Origin: Deinococcales bacterium
Lineage (GTDB): Bacteria > Deinococcota > Deinococci > Deinococcales > JAAFIG01
Length of the DNA stretch: 64,000 nt
Reading direction: 5' to 3'
NCBI GenBank assembly: GCA_013298595.1
Contig: JAAFIG010000012.1
Coordinates: 50,297-114,296 of the forward strand
Part shown: positions 20,701 to 27,200 of the stretch, in pieces
Numbering within the stretch: position 1 is the first letter of the stretch
Layout of the letters: every line of letters begins with the position of its first letter
Notes under the pieces: generated by a model
The model's database searches: none
Told to the model about the DNA's origin: nothing
Seen by the model: the letters and a program-made list of their open reading frames with translations, nothing else
Position numbers and translations under genes: made by a program

Positions 20701-21611
20701 TCTGCATCTACACCAAGATAAATAGCGTACAAGAAATTATCAACTGGGTTGTAGCCTAAGCCGTTTAACACAGCACTTAAACTATTTAGTGGGGTTAGTG
20801 GTGTTTGTGAAAATGCAGGTCGGTTAATTTGGAATAAACGGCTTAAACCGGGTGTTCCCGTTGCCCGAATTTGATAGAAAGCGCCATCACAAGCATAAGC
20901 TGGACCCGTGTTATTGGTCACAGTTAACGAAGCTGGGGTTGGGGTTGGAGAAGCCACAGCCACAGGGTTTGCACCTGAAAATGGTGTTGCAGAACCAGTT
21001 GTTGCAAATGTTGTGTTGTTGTAAACACCAGCGCCAGGGGCTGTGACATTGACCGCGAATGTACAACTGCCACTGGCTGGAATTGTGCCACCTGTCAAAC
21101 TCAGGCTGGTGGCATTGGCTACTGGCAAACCACCCGTAAAATTACAGGTGGTATTGACAACAGCTGGCGGGTTTGCCACAACCACTGTTGAAGGTAACGA
21201 ATCTGTCAGGGTAGCAGCAGTAATAGGCACGGCATTGGGGTTGGTAATCGTGAAGGTTAAGGTACTGATACCACCTAAGGCAATGCTTGTTGGGTTAAAA
21301 GCTTTAGCAATTCTTGGGTTAATTAAAGTTGCTGTGCGGTTATTTTCGGCAACACCCCCAGCCACACCAGAATCTACGGGTGGCAAGGTTGGCGCTCCAA
21401 CTCCACCGTTGTTAGCAGGTGTTGGATCAGGTGTGCTCGAGGTTGCCGATACAACATTGATTAACTGTGCATTTGCGTTGGTAGCCACTACCAAACCCAT
21501 AAACACTGAAGCCAATAACATACCGCGCAAGAAACGCCCTGCGATGCTGTTAGGTGGTCTGGAATTCAGACCTGTTGTTTTCCGATTGAGTATCATATTT
21601 TCTGTACTCAT
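2706..21611 (-). CDS. Giant secreted surface protein, about 6300 aa, DUF11/SdrD-B/CshA-type repeats
   Basis: A single uninterrupted frame of about 19 kb. I place the start at ATG 21611, which has AAGGGGGAG before it and puts the signal peptide (core GMLLASVFMGLVVA, cleavage near NANA) within 50 residues. An in-frame ATG at 21719, 10 bases after the previous stop and also with GAGGG, would add 36 residues. Order of parts: a first DUF11-like repeat; a DUF6923-like segment (about 20880-20200) with readings on position-like values; about 20 DUF11-like repeats (about 20150-9500), interrupted by SdrD-B-like domains; then alternating SdrD-B-like (12 in all, each with a D-x-(D/N)-x-N-G calcium-site-like motif) and CshA/cadherin-like repeats (8, starting PPVAVND or similar and ending IPVLTND or similar) down to about 4300; and a last SdrD-B and two DUF11-like segments. 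The protein is rich in Thr, Asn, Val and Pro and nearly lacks Lys. No LPXTG or transmembrane anchor is seen at its C-terminus (ends GDEVIQ). Likely an extracellular fibre or adhesin; function inferred. Confidence 0.9.
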   Translation of the reverse strand: MSTENMILNRKTTGLNSRPPNSIAGRFLRGMLLASVFMGLVVATNANAQLINVVSATSSTPDPTPANNGGVGAPTLPPVDSGVAGGVAENNRTATLINPRIAKAFNPTSIALGGISTLTFTITNPNAVPITAATLTDSLPSTVVVANPPAVVNTTCNFTGGLPVANATSLSLTGGTIPASGSCTFAVNVTAPGAGVYNNTTFATTGSATPFSGANPVAVASPTPTPASLTVTNNTGPAYACDGAFYQIRATGTPGLSRLFQINRPAFSQTPLTPLNSLSAVLNGLGYNPVDNFLYAIYLGVDADTPSGTSATQGLYRIGTTGFDSVGPISGLPNGFQPTAADFDSNGDYYVTEAGGSNRMYRINVSSTPPSATLITLTPATANIGDMSLNPVDGFLYGAINETSGVKIDKASGAVTPITITGVPAGEGNWGTTYMDTVGNWFAYANNGFLYQIDTQTGAATRIQSGLQTATRSDGAACAFPAQRLDVVKSAGTPVQVSANTFDIPFTVSVKNTGPQLAPNVQLTENLARTFVTGTPTITVLSTPAITSTTPATCAVSTVNSAFNGVADTRLLNGNGSLAVGATCTITFTARVAYAAAAPTTAQNNTVFASSSSLAGNPGYTFTPDASGTPTPPGNLLAADLSTNGTALPNTPNTDTPTPTPILLPQLPTLGIAKAIEPGAAAMLTPLSFTVPYTLRFAVPASSTTAATNVQVVDNLSTTFPGATTITVGTRTITGLNAGSNAVCVAGALNTAYTGQTTETNVLADNSTLSLAAGQGCSVAFVVTVVYPDAATFAAGTVKNNSATMTSAATPGGTALVSDVSDNGTNPDPTNNNGAGTTNDPTPLGFSTITGNVFQDNDASGTNNAGDAPLSGVTVNVTNNTAGSPTLAVPTNATGDWSAIVPVSSTATYTVNVDDATLPAGVRTNATTGRLTTAGSDPENTVAAPTAVGTPRTTTNDGYGRVADLAVDKVANTSVYVVGDTVTYTIKVWNRGPASPLSGVTFSDTIPSNITLTNWACAGSTGATCSAASGTTQATLNAVTFGNLITNATTVAPTTGNFVTITITGTANAAGASVANTANVTAPTGVLEATGAGTSPNTSTATVAINTPSSLTQVKSIIGNADGLAQAGETITYRVVINNAGGTVASGVTFSDIVPANTTLVPNSGTTTSTTGSIISTASPVTGSGLTVPAGGSINVDFQVTVNTPLPANVVNIANQATVNGNPTNTVTTPTVPDLIIAKSTLPAATNFVVGQTGTFQFVITNQGGSTTTPTTAGAITFTDTLPVGLTRADGTFVPNGANGANWSCNAVANVVTCSSVAGVSLAAGASNTVTFQVNVGATADTGATPDSTNTATVQGGGEPSLNYNNNNSGSTPVNADPRADVTTTVNVTTTPRIPGDTISGTVDFRNAGPSPAAGVTSSITFPTGLTGGSVPTVTCTPNTVTAGAYNAATGVVTLSGIPNPLPSSATPNYTCNISYVVPANATADQVISSNIGTTTNQGANTLPDTSSVIVPLNSTDLQVAKTDTPASPTYTPGQNITYTVTVTNAGPDAVTGARVFDTVPANLTVSSVTCVGTACPPAPISVAAFTNSTTAPLGVALGNLTVAPAAGSTATFTVNATVSNGATGNLVNSATVNVPAGFGDPTPGNNTATDTNTSSGTPVDLTIAKTDIAPAFVVGQTGNYRLTVSNAAGSVGTSGTITVSDTLPAGITVPNSPPNLTLSGTNAANWTCTAASNVITCTSSTSIAGGGSSVFEFPVSIGAAAAPSVTNTATVSGGGEPPANNGNNTGTDITPVTPVADLSVVKTDGVGVTTAPAGGQVTYTVTVSNAGPNSVTGAIVSDPTVANLNVTSVTCAETAGGTIVGCPTGTITPAAFATGVTLGQLTASGADSSVVFTVIGTVTANSGSIVNTARVLAPAPGAGVPVDPTDPTRIGAGNNSSTDTDTITPQAIGVAKTANIITSGAGLPTPPTYRVRYSVLLENTGTINATNVQISENLERTYTGVTPANINVVGGSISATRSGSGTASGTECVANTSFTGKDAAGTTFNSTNMTLLDGSGTLEPGERCTVQFDVDVLFPASNTAFDNTAYGSTSLNPNNPGVTVPDTGATSNPTGTLTTDLSDNGTSPTTNNGAGGTDDPTPIRLVRVTGKVFQDDDANGTNAADPADAGINNVSVVLTSGGATPISTTVTTNATGDWQAFVPAGTYNVNVDDSTLPNTVRTNATTGNRTTGTSDGTGAAGAGETVVVAVPSNGTDPVTTTDDGYARVADVLISKTALPTTVTQGGSIAYTIKVWNNGPAVANGVAFTDVLPTGITLTNWTCAGSGGATCSAASGTTLATLNAVTLNMPARGTPSATEPTTGEFVTITVNAATSNTTPTGASNNLARATVPGVGNVNAFTDPTTNGTGPNPTRENEDSATVTVNTPSNLTLGKSVVDSADADTLAQAGETLTYTISVQNTGGTATNVTITDAIPANTTYVAGSASNGGTFATPTVTWTSVPVAAGTTVTRTFQVTVNTPLPANVTQISNTAVVDDLNDPAPGNSTPPADINTVPDLILAKSTLPAATNFVVGQTGTFQFVITNQGGSTTTPTTAGAITFTDTLPVGLTRADGTFVPNGANGANWSCNAVANVVTCSSVAGVSLAAGASNTVTFQVNVGATADTGATPDSTNTATVQGGGEPSLNYNNNNSGSTPVNADPRADLQIVKDNGATSVAAGGTTSYTVRVTNNGPSPVPAGAVVNDPLVAGLTKTSVTCVGAACPTAPISISSFESVGGGVTLGALANGATAVFTVVADVTATTGDVNNIANIVSSPVTDPTPGNNIDNDQDPVTGQQIGVAKAITSTTQVNANTVDIAYSIVLENTGTTNATNVQVVENFLRTFSPLGTADIALQGAPVITPSGGAVATDCAPATTAFDGEGNNALLSGSSTLAPNERCTIALTVRVSNIAATTYNNTAYGSTSLNPNNPGLTVPNDPAQAPTAPAGTIAQDLSDSGTSPTGNNGAGGNNDPTPLVFGSITGVVFQDTDGNGSQNGTEAGVGAPVDVTLTPSAGAPLTVQTNPTTGAWTAIVPLNSGLTYNVNVVDSTLPATLRTSPTAGNLTTTGSDPEATVAAPTTATPTRATTNDGYARVADVRIQKTAASATVTVGGAVTYTITVWNGGPAVANSIAISDVLPAGVTLNTWSCAATGTATCSAASGSAIGTLNALTVNLPVNASVPAPTTGSFVTITVNGTAATPGSTNNIARATTPAAGSPDFVSDPSTNGTGPNPTRENEDGAPVTINTPSSLVLNKVVNDGGDGKAQAGETLTYTISVQNTGGTATNVTITDAIPANTTYVAGSASNSGTEAGGTVTWTSVPVAAGATVTRTFQVTVNTPLPANVTDVTNVALVDDLSNPDPANSTPTVVTPTVPDLIIVKSDTGATFTVGLPGTYNFTVTNQGGSPTTGTITVADTLPTGLTVADGVVASGNAAWTCNAATNVITCTSTTAIAIGGSSNFSVAVIPTAAAVPSVSNTASVQGGGEPSTNYNNNNTGSDTTPVAAQQINVVKAAPARVTPVVGTPFAYDIPYAVQVSNTGTVPATNVQVVDNLVATYPSPAVISIQSAATVSSGTCTLNPTAFNGVSQTALLSGSNTLAPGASCIIKFTVRVTYPNAAVIPTSNRENTAVASTDDVPNPTGTNPSPLSSDNSTTTLPNGAGDPTNPPVAGDVPSPTPTQLNQPPVTQDRTNDPLALNAAATVLNPNLLGTDPDGTVVSYKITSLPTNGTLALGGVPITPAQVAAGFTVPATQLGTLTFDPDGTAPAGGSTSFTYAAIDNTGLEDSTPNTYSIPLGNEPPTTVDRTNVPVNAGDAAAPLALSPVAPVLSGNDPDGTVDNFVVTSLPTAGTLLYNGVPVVANTTLIPNTPADLALVTYLPSTTQPTAPVTFQYAARDNNGLQDGTPATYTIPYNVQQIDAVKTAGAATVISATSYSVPITVKVGNTGTIPATKVQVVENLARTFQGATSITISSYAVAPSAGATCTAATPSINGAVTGSVALLAGSDTLQPGQNCTITFTATVVFPDVATATTVRNNQVFASTSAQPGNNPGHTVPNDPATPPTPPTGALATDNSTNSPNLPATPNSDTPSPTPISPVTNGTLNGLVFEDKNSNGVQDPGELGIGNVPVTVTPAGGGAPIVVNTNPDGTYSVPNLPLGSTRVEVVTDPTNSVLTTPATDPQNVNIVPGTNPAADIGFVFVGNIKGNVFIDANGNGSQAGTNETGFAAQVKITNGAFTITVPADPVTGAYTADNVPVGTVTVEVLNSSIPATLKNSSGVPNQTAGVNPSVVTVTTANTTANRADAGADGFQPNPPVAVNDSAITASDTNVDIPVLTNDSSTTPNTKDPTSVKFTPTGQPAGSTVSPDGKTLTVPGEGTYTINPTTGVVTFDPEPTFTGTTTSVQYTFKDNAGLPSNPALITVNVGTPTKGTVTGLVFRDDNGNGTKDPTEPGIGNVDVIVTPAGGGAPITVSTNPDGTWSAPGVPAGNATVKVQTTDPDFLTGATLTTAGSDPSNVTVVAGGTVADARDGFRFPAPATAPDTANTPNNTPVNNIPVLGNDTASSPLTLVPSSVVFPTAGQPAGSSVSPDGKTLTNPSGTYTINPDGTVNFVPTSPAITGVQPPVKYTVTDSSGNVSAPTDITITVGTIGAGTLQGIVFFDDNGSGAQDGSEKGIPNVQVTLTPVGGGAAIPVTTDANGKYSANVPAGNYVVQIVDSSLPVTVKTGTTPNQTAGNNSPTNPVNTTTVVAGAVANADPDGYRLNPPVAVNDANTTPVNTPITFTLTGNDDATIPANIVPSTVDLDPSTPAQDTTRTVPEGQFVVNGIGEVTFTPNPNFSGNVTPITYTVLDSTTQKSNPATVNVVVTPTAANDTATTPVNTPVQIPVLGNDVGSKDPTKVFFPTTGQPVGAFVSDGGRTLTIPEGEFKSNPTTGVVTFTPVNGFIGAVPTVKYTMTDNVTTRTANIDVTVAAEVGSLRGVVFRDLDGNGSQGAGEQGIPNIDVVLTNGSFTRTVTTDANGVYTADNVPTGTVTVDVNTNDTDFPAALKTAGVPNQTAGVDPSVVTVAVTNTPASPANAGADGYRPAAPKAVNDTATTPADTNVDIPVLTNDTSDNGKDPTSVIFTPTGQPVGSTVSPDGKTLTVPGEGTYTINPTTGVVTFDPEPTFSGSATPVQYTYKDTNGQPSNPAQIAVTVGTPNKGNITGKVFEDTNGNGTQQAGEPNLENVQVTITPASGAPITVLTDANGVYTALNLPVGNAVVDIVDSSLPAKYKNPTTGVPNQTAGNDPTNASNVAAGSSVTIAAGTTVNQGIDGYRPNPPVAINDARVAPNTTTPVNNIPVLGNDTSSNPLVPSSVVFPTTGQPTGSTVSPNGKQITVPGNGTYTINPDGTVNFVPDPAFNGTPVPVKYTVQDNTGQTSNPATLTISAPGNPALATVVGKVYRDDNGNSTQNGSEPGLENISVTVSNGTFTATVQTAPDGTYSVPNVPLGSPVTVTVVSSSIPTTLKNPTTGTPNQTEGTNPTVITTPVAGINNAGNDGFRLNPPVANPDKAVTPLNTPITFSLTGNDKATNPANIAPDTIDLDPITAGVQTTRDVPEGRFAVNGVGEVTFTPKTDFSGNVTQITYTVLDSTGQRSNVTTVDVTVLPISSDDTAQTPQDTPVTIPVLTNDKGNLVPSTVVVVKNPTNGTTTVNPDGTIKYTPNLGFFGTDTFDYKVCDTAGSCTVSKVTVTVNKTTTARLEVPVFNDDNGNGVRDPGETAIPNATVTLYEVDPTTNKVRVDTSGNPVRLKDAAGNPIPPVQTDANGVAVFPAVPVGKVGVVVTDPAGKVLTTNNNIQIVDIKPNTVNKAPAVGYVPPKINLTITPDRQVVTPGDNLPYTSVITNNTPGTITPLKNPVYTVTLPKGVTYDPSKPITVQVPGGKPIVVDKSQISTTTNAQGEQVLTIKMPNDLKNGEPVTVKFDTIVGANINTKEPLIAKGTVTGTAQNPSLNGVPVSVNASSGSIAAAAVKVTLGVFDNSSVIVGRVYFDNNNNNNFDAGDRPLPGARVYMSDGRSAVTDSNGRYSVPNVAPGTYVVRLDPVTAPYAVKRVPEDLGSPGSRHVRASEIGGVVNADFLLSPPQGAAVKARSTTVQRGPVTIIKSMVQGGAGYAVTIRITLEKAVSNLSITDPLPANSSRGPVTVNGTTTTPNTNGNVISIPGTLPAGSYTMIYPLFSALPPDLALTDPDIDYEELLILIHLEPQTTETSSPSTPFSTATAVEEGLEISRKFGDEVIQ
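11602..11720. repeat. 119-bp direct repeat inside giant gene, copy 1
   Basis: Appears identical by eye to 14167-14285. It encodes part of a DUF11 unit (TYTISVQNTGGTATNV region). Confidence 0.85.
13516..13964. repeat. 449-bp direct repeat inside giant gene, copy 1
   Basis: Matches 17470-17918 with about a dozen mismatches in 449 bp. It encodes one complete DUF11 unit (starting ILAKSTLPAATNF). The two protein copies differ at hardly any residue, so nearly all DNA differences are synonymous. Confidence 0.9.
14167..14285. repeat. 119-bp direct repeat inside giant gene, copy 2
   Basis: Partner of 11602-11720, same orientation. Confidence 0.85.
17470..17918. repeat. 449-bp direct repeat inside giant gene, copy 2
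   Basis: Partner of 13516-13964, same orientation and phase. The spacing between copies is about 3.95 kb; recombination between them would delete or duplicate a whole number of domains in frame. Confidence 0.9.
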
Positions 21612-21643
21612 TTCTCCCCCTTGTGGACGTGAACTATTTTCAT
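21608..21643 (-). CDS. Possible 11-aa leader ORF before the giant gene
   Basis: ATG at 21643 is preceded by GGGAGGG at a spacing of 8. It encodes MKIVHVHKGEK and stops with a TGA that overlaps the ATG at 21611 (ATGA). The frame differs from the giant gene. If the longer start at 21719 is used, this reading would be a coincidence. Similar tiny coupled frames precede two other genes of the block, which is why I list it. No protein evidence exists here. Confidence 0.3.
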   Translation of the reverse strand: MKIVHVHKGEK

Positions 21644-21729
21644 ATTCTGTACCCTCCCAGAACCCGTGCAGAACTCGAGTTTGGCTTGTAGACGTTAGTT
21701 TTTTCTGACTCGAGTTCATACATACCCTC

Positions 21730-24216
21730 TTATGGCGCAGTAATAACTACTGTGAATGATTGCGATGCCGTATTTGCGAGGCTCGAGAGAGCAGGTGTTG
21801 TTGTGCTATTCCAAATCACCACTCCGGCTGCTTGTGTACCACCATTACTTGCACTCACAAATGTAGTTCCTGCTGGTAATGTATCTGTTACCACTACGTT
21901 GGTTGCTGCATTAGGTCCGTTATTGGTAACTGTCACTGTGTATGTAATATTCCCGCCTGAATTGACCACAGCAGATGGTTGCGATTTTGTCACCACTAAA
22001 TCCGCACTGGCTGGTGCAACTGGTGTAACTTGAGTTGCTTGTCCACTGGTTGCTGTGTCATTTGGTTGTGGTAATGCAGTGGCTGGTGTTCCGAATGGGG
22101 TTGCATCAGCATCGCTTGGTAATCCTCCACCGTTGCCGTTTCCAGTGATGGCTGGTAAACCAGTACCCGAGGCTCGAGCAGTATTATTGAAAGCAGTCCC
22201 GTTGACAGCAGTGTTATTGATGGTCGCGTTAATGGTTGCTGTGATTGTGCCACCTGGTTGCAATGTGACTGGCGCAGCAAGAATGGCTGCGCTGGTCGCT
22301 GTTGTTGCTAAACCAGTATAGCCAGCTCCTGCACTTGTACCTGTTTGCGCTGGTGTGCCACCACTTGGTGTGACTGTTAATGAAGTAGCAACATAGTTCA
22401 CTTGGGCTGGTAAGACATCAAAGATTTGGAAAGCAGGAATCGCTGGTGATCCTGCTGGTAAGGTGTACACAATTTGGTATTGCACAACATCGTTAATGGT
22501 CACTGTACCGCTCGAGTCAACATCGGTTAACAATTTGACACGTTTGAGTGGCTCGAGAACAACCAGTGGTGCCGAAGCCGCCGCCGCGTTTGTTCCTGCC
22601 GTGGTCGAAAGCGCATTGATTGCAATCGTATTGGTATAAGCACCTAATGTACTCGAGGTGACTGTGACTGTCACTGTGCAAGAGCCTGCTGGGATTGTCG
22701 CCGTGGCAGGTAATGTGACAGAGGTTGTTGTTGTTGTTGGTGTTGTCACACCACACGTTGTTGCAGTAACAACCGGAGTTGCCACAGTTACATTGGTTGG
22801 TAAGGTATCAGTAAAATCTGATAGTAATGTAATAGCGCTGGTATTTGGGTTTGTTAAGGTAATGGTTAAAACCGATGTTTGACCAGGCAATATGTAACTT
22901 GGGTTAAATACTTTTGCAATGGTTGGGCGCAGTGGCACAAAACCACGGTCAGCATCGGAAATCACTTGGTCTATGCCCGTTATTGTGTCGCCTGCTGCTG
23001 TCCCATTGCCATCTATGTTAATCACACTGGTTGTACCTGTCGAGTTTGTCCAACCTGCTGGCACACCCGAGTTGACACGAACAATGTAATGACCTGGTGC
23101 AACATTGACAAAATTATAATTACCATCGCCGCTGGTCACTTGTGAAGCAATCACCGTTTCACCTGCATCCACAGTGCCATTATTATTAAAATCATTGATT
23201 AATTGAACCGTAACACCATTGATGCCAGGTTCGCCAGTAGGGTCTTGGACATTGTCGTTATCAACATCTGCCCAAATTCGGTTGCCAATACTCGAGGTTG
23301 CTGGTACACAACCAGCGGCATCTCGAGCTACGGTTGCTGCTCCGAAATTTGCACCTGTTTCATCAAGAATATTGACTGTTGTACCAATTGTGGCTGTTGG
23401 GGGCGTTCCACCATTGAGCGTTACAGGTGCGATAGTGGCAGTAGCTACTGATGTGACAATACGCAGAGTACCATTGCGGTCAAACGCAATTTGGCTATTG
23501 TCCGTTAATAAGGAAAGTTGTTCTCGCCCTGTACCATCCAAGTTTTGTTGGTACAACTCGAGTGGCGCAGCACCATCAGCTTGATAATAAGTTGACCCAA
23601 CAATGACAAAGTCACCGAAATCGTTTGGATTGGTTGGCTGGAAAAGCTCGGTGGCATTACCATTAATTGTTCGTCCATCAGTCGCCATTGGAATTTCGTA
23701 CACAGTGTCATTGGTGGGAGTATTTTGGTTATTTTCAACACCTAAAACCAGCGTATTGGTATCTGATCTAAAAGTTGCACCACCTGAACCAATACCTGAA
23801 GCCCCAACAACAATATTATTATCAGTGACATCAGTATCCACTGTAAAATGCGTCCCTGTCACCAAATCATAACCAAATATTGATACGTTACCAGTCGCTA
23901 TTGTGTCACTGGTGTAATACACAATTCGGTTGTTATCCGTGGCACTACCAGGACGTGTTGCGAGGCTATTGATGTTACCTGTCACAAGCGTAGATGTAGT
24001 TAAAAGAACAGCTCGACCTGTGGTGACATCAATCGAAAATATTTGGTTGCCTCGAGAGGCAAAAATCGCACCCACTGAATTATCCACTGGTGTACAAATG
24101 GCTTGTGCATTTGCAACACTAGAAACAGTCAGAAACGCACCAACAACTGCTGGCAACAAATGTCGCCATGTAAACACCCCTTTATTACGTTTTATTCTGC
24201 TTGTGTTCAATTCCAC
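21730..24216 (-). CDS. Secreted SdrD-B/DUF11 surface protein, 828 aa
   Basis: The chosen start is GTG 24216, with GGAGGG ending 4 bases before it. In-frame alternatives are GTG 24228 (which overlaps that ribosome binding site) and TTG 24210. A basic n-region (RIKRNK) and hydrophobic core [18 protein letters not shown] form a signal peptide. About 270 residues of beta-propeller-like sequence follow, resembling DUF6923 (reads like a summary of values extracted from a repeat). Then comes one SdrD-B-like domain ([18 protein letters not shown], with a calcium-site-like D-x-D-x-D) and three DUF11-like segments. The last ends abruptly at VVITAP with no anchor, the same C-terminal end as its two upstream neighbours. 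It lies 10 bases before the long start of the giant gene, so the block is probably one operon. Surface-structure role inferred. Confidence 0.85.
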   Translation of the reverse strand: MELNTSRIKRNKGVFTWRHLLPAVVGAFLTVSSVANAQAICTPVDNSVGAIFASRGNQIFSIDVTTGRAVLLTTSTLVTGNINSLATRPGSATDNNRIVYYTSDTIATGNVSIFGYDLVTGTHFTVDTDVTDNNIVVGASGIGSGGATFRSDTNTLVLGVENNQNTPTNDTVYEIPMATDGRTINGNATELFQPTNPNDFGDFVIVGSTYYQADGAAPLELYQQNLDGTGREQLSLLTDNSQIAFDRNGTLRIVTSVATATIAPVTLNGGTPPTATIGTTVNILDETGANFGAATVARDAAGCVPATSSIGNRIWADVDNDNVQDPTGEPGINGVTVQLINDFNNNGTVDAGETVIASQVTSGDGNYNFVNVAPGHYIVRVNSGVPAGWTNSTGTTSVINIDGNGTAAGDTITGIDQVISDADRGFVPLRPTIAKVFNPSYILPGQTSVLTITLTNPNTSAITLLSDFTDTLPTNVTVATPVVTATTCGVTTPTTTTTSVTLPATATIPAGSCTVTVTVTSSTLGAYTNTIAINALSTTAGTNAAAASAPLVVLEPLKRVKLLTDVDSSGTVTINDVVQYQIVYTLPAGSPAIPAFQIFDVLPAQVNYVATSLTVTPSGGTPAQTGTSAGAGYTGLATTATSAAILAAPVTLQPGGTITATINATINNTAVNGTAFNNTARASGTGLPAITGNGNGGGLPSDADATPFGTPATALPQPNDTATSGQATQVTPVAPASADLVVTKSQPSAVVNSGGNITYTVTVTNNGPNAATNVVVTDTLPAGTTFVSASNGGTQAAGVVIWNSTTTPALSSLANTASQSFTVVITAP

Positions 24217-24282
24217 TGTGCCCTCCACATGGTTTTACTCGAGTAAATGCGATTCCCCTTGTTCTAAAAGTACAAACCATCC

Positions 24283-27200
24283 TTATGGTGCTGTTATTGT
24301 TACTGTAAAAGTTTGCGATGCCGTATTTGCTAAGCTCGAGAGAGCAGGTGTTGTTGTGCTATTCCAAGTCACCACTCCAGCTGCTTGAGTACCGCCGTTA
24401 CTCGCACCCACAAATGTACTCCCCGCTGGTAACGTATCCGTTATCACCACATTCTGAGCAGCATTTGGTCCGTTGTTAGTCACAGTCACAGTATACGTAA
24501 CATTCCCACCAGAATTCACTACAGCAGGTGATGGTTGCGATTTTGTCACCACTAAATCTGCACTTGGTGCATTTGGTGTAACTTGAGTTGCTTGTCCTGT
24601 TAGGGCTGTGTCATTTGGTTGAGGTAATGCAGTGGCTGGTGTTCCAAATGGTGTTGCATCAGCATCGCTAAGTAAACCACCCGTAATAATGCCTGTGCCA
24701 ATATTGGTAACAGCTGGTAAACCAGTACCCGAAGCTCGAGCAGTGTTATTAAATGGCGTGCCACTGGTTGCAGTACTATTGATGGTTGCGTTGATGGTTA
24801 CTGTAATTGTGCCACCTGGTTGCAATGTCACTGGGGCAGTCAAAATTTGTGGGGCTGTTGCAGAAGCATTGGTACCTAAGTAACCAGCATTCAAAGCACC
24901 TGTTTGGGCTGGTGTGCCACCGCTCGGTGTGACAGCTAATGAGACAGCGACATATGTTACTTGGCTTGGTAGTACATCGTATGCTTGGAAGTTAGCAATT
25001 GCTGGTGAGCTTGCTGGTAAGTTGTATACAATTTGGTATTGCACCACATCGTTCACACTTGGTCCACCGCTCGAGTCAACATCGGTGAGCAAGCGCACGG
25101 CTTTTGCAGGCTCGAGTACCACAAGTGGGGCTGCGGCAGCAGGTGCTGCGCCTGCTGTGGTATTTAAACCATTGGCTACGGTTCCCGCAGGAATTGTATT
25201 GGTATATAAACCTGCGGTGACAGATGTGACAAGCACATTGACTGTGCAGCCACCAACTGGAATACCTGTACCGTTGGAAACCGCAATTGACGACCCACCC
25301 GCGACAACAGTCAATGTTGCACCTGTACAAGAAGTACCTGCTGTCAGTGGTGAAGCCACAACGACATTGGTTGGCAAATTATCTACCAGTTGTTGGGTTA
25401 AAGAAATGGCACTGGCATTGCTGTTACCAAGTTGAATGGTTAGAGTCGAAGTTCCACCTGGAGCAATATATTGTGGGTTAAAAGATTTACTCAATGTTGG
25501 TGCTGCCAATAACGTTACATCATCGTTGCTCGAGGAAGCAGAAGCATACACAACCGAAGCTGTGGCTCCTGCAACTGAATCGGTGTAGTTAGCTGTTGCA
25601 GGGTTTTGGTACGTTCCAGCGGTTGCTGCATTGACATTGACGGTGAAGGTCAATGCGACACTACCGCCACCTGGAATCGAGAAATTATTGGCACTTGGTG
25701 CACCTGTTGCTCCGAAGGTAGCTGTAGTTGTGCCTGCACCAGCAATGGTTGTGCCTGTGCTGCCATCACCTTTGGTTGCTCCACCTGCATAAGCAACCGT
25801 GGCATTGCCACCTGCAAAAGTAAATGGTGTTGGTAATACGTCTACTAAGTTGATACCTGTTGCTGTTGTCCGACCTGCTCCGTTAGTAATGGTGACTCGG
25901 TATTGCACAGTTGTTGTACCTGCTGGGAATGTATTACCACCTGCTAGTGTTGGCAAACTATTTTTGGCAACGGTTAAATTTGGAATACAAGCACTTGGTC
26001 CAACGACATCGTTATTACTAAATTGAACTGTTCCTGTTGCACCACCACCCGCACCTGAGCCGAGTGTATTGGAAACAACTGTGGTACCAGTTGTGTTCTG
26101 AAAATTCTGTCCAGCTTGCCCACCACTAACATTCGTACCGATACCAGATGCACCAACAGGAATCAATATGGCACCACCACCACCACCACCGCCACTACCT
26201 TGGGTTTCAGCGTTACGAAGTGGCGAGCCTGATTGTCCACCATTACCACCTTGGGCATTAACAGTTACACCTGCTAAGCTTGTTGTGGTTGTAAAAATCG
26301 CAACTGTGCCACCTGCACCACCACCACCTGCACCGTCACGCCCACCCGGTAAACCTGCTTGCCCTCTCGAGTTAATGGTTAACGTACCTGTACCACCCTG
26401 ACGAGCAATTGTATTGGCACGAATAAAAATCACACCGCCACCATTACCACCGCTCGTTTGAGCAATGGCTCCTAAGTCGGCAGGGTTACCCGTTGCATTA
26501 GCAACTCCATCGTTATCATCTTGATTATTACCATCACCTGCACCACCACCACCACCAAGCACCAAACGATTCCCTGGATTCTCATAATCGGCTGTGACAA
26601 ATGCCCGACCAGGACGACCTCCAACAAATCTCGAGCGGTCACCATCACAAGAAAACCAAGCAGATCCACTTGGAGTAGATGTTGCTGTTTCAGTCACACA
26701 AAACGCACCTGATGCTGGGTTACGATAAAATCCGAAGCTATGTGCGCCTTGACCGCCAGCGCCACGGTTTGCACCACCACCACCACCTGAATTATGGGCT
26801 GTTGCACCACCACCACTATTACCTGCTGCACCACGTGAACGTGTTAATCCACCAGGATACCCTGGGTCAGTTCCGATATTTGGTGTGGCAATACCGTTTG
26901 ATGCGGCACCCGAAGCACTTGGTGTTGTTAATGTCACAGAATTTGCTGTGACTGTTACATTTGCCCCTACAGGTCCACGAACTTTATCTGGTGTACCAGC
27001 AACGCCTTCACCTTTAGCACCACCTCTTGTTGTACTCGAGGGTAAAGTCGCATAAGCAACGCTTGTGGGTGCATTTGAATCACCGCCAACTTCACCACCA
27101 CCGCCACGAAAACCTGCTCCATCTGCATTAATTGTGGCATTGTTGAGTGTTAAAGCACCTGCTACGTCAAAAACAATCACACCACCTGTTTCACCATTCC

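Noticed and set aside
3499-21708. Many long plus-strand frames rich in Val, Ala, Thr and Leu (for example 17554-18663)
   Set aside because: They are antisense to the giant gene, have no ribosome binding sites, and arise because the Thr/Asn/Pro codons of the repeats read as open frames on the other strand.
2706-21719. Interpretation of the short tandem similarities as a CRISPR array
   Set aside because: Repeat units are long, imperfect and coding, with no fixed short repeat or spacer pattern and no cas genes.
24207-24230. A 7-codon frame before the 828-aa gene resembling the other leader ORFs
   Set aside because: Too short and without its own ribosome binding site to separate from chance.
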